Assembly: GCA_963678565.1 (NCBI GenBank)
Contig: OY782875.1
Location: 2,790,001-2,854,000, forward strand
Length of the DNA stretch: 64,000 bases
Reading direction: 5' to 3'
Source of the DNA: SKHV01 sp963678565
Lineage (GTDB): Bacteria > Bacteroidota > Bacteroidia > Bacteroidales > Prolixibacteraceae
The notes under the pieces are model-generated. The model was not told the DNA's origin and ran no database searches. It saw only the letters and a program-made list of their open reading frames with translations. This document shows, in pieces, positions 63,968 to 64,000 of this stretch; position 1 is the stretch's first letter; each line of letters starts with the position of its first letter. The position numbers and the translations under genes were made by a program.

Positions 63968-64000
63968 ATAACGAGTACAATTTACCATTATAGGGTGTGA

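Overview
The window looks like chromosome from a low-GC member of the Bacteroidota, probably a marine anaerobe or facultative anaerobe near Marinilabiliales/Marinifilaceae (the family-level placement is a low-confidence guess). The evidence is a five-gene sodium-pumping methylmalonyl-CoA decarboxylase operon, type IX secretion C-terminal sorting domains, SusC-free but lipoprotein-rich gene content, NhaD, PdxJ and a Bacteroidota-type promoter (TTTG, then TAnnTTTG).

Region 1 (1-22,749) is ordinary core genome on both strands. It holds a transaldolase-like gene cut by the window edge; a CoA-transferase followed by mce-mmdA-oadG-mmdC-mmdB (succinate/propionate branch with a Na+ pump); an outer-membrane barrel; nadK; a CBS protein; pdxJ; a patatin; nhaD; eno; an S41 peptidase; an RluA-type pseudouridine synthase; an M3 lipoprotein peptidase; an EamA transporter overlapping a YkgJ-type Cys-cluster gene; xth; a transglutaminase-like protein; and a PAS histidine kinase. 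Several clear intrinsic terminators separate these units.

Region 2 (22,971 to beyond the right edge) is very different, and is the main discovery of this window. About 21 complete imperfect palindromes of roughly 130-145 bp, plus halves and variants, alternate with short gene blocks that are nearly all on the minus strand. Each palindrome starts with nnnnAAC-G and ends with GTTnnnn, lies at the 3' end of a gene block, often overlaps the stop codon, and sits within a few tens of bases of the next start codon. The right end of each site is the reverse complement of the left end of the next site, over 7 to 16 bases in most pairs. That is what integron attC sites and cassette ends predict. I read the region as a large cassette array of a chromosomal integron, or an array lacking an integrase, in a Bacteroidota. 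Gene polarity places attI and the integrase to the right of base 64,000. No integrase is visible here.

The cassettes carry typical array cargo: small unknown lipoproteins and membrane proteins, GNAT acetyltransferases, a nitrilase-GNAT fusion, AraC/GyrI-like regulators, a MarC protein, an MliC-like lipoprotein, thioredoxin-like and aspartyl-protease-like secreted proteins, an SDR, an APC permease/VOC/GNAT block, an XRE-membrane protein, T9SS cargo and a trypsin-like protease operon. Two very long intervals (31,443-37,030 and 53,684-58,017) hold many genes; the second has a GT4 glycosyltransferase converging on a GH130 phosphorylase. An IS3-family element, an IS end remnant, two genes with in-frame TAG codons and several frameshifts show decay inside the array.

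Embedded at 31.4-39.4 kb is a second odd system. Two blocks of exactly 21-bp-periodic degenerate repeats lie next to a helical-protein gene broken by TAG, a Crp/Fnr-like gene and a fibronectin-type-III-like gene. A 132-bp direct repeat and a 190-bp direct repeat (the latter starting at cassette junctions) are further unexplained elements.
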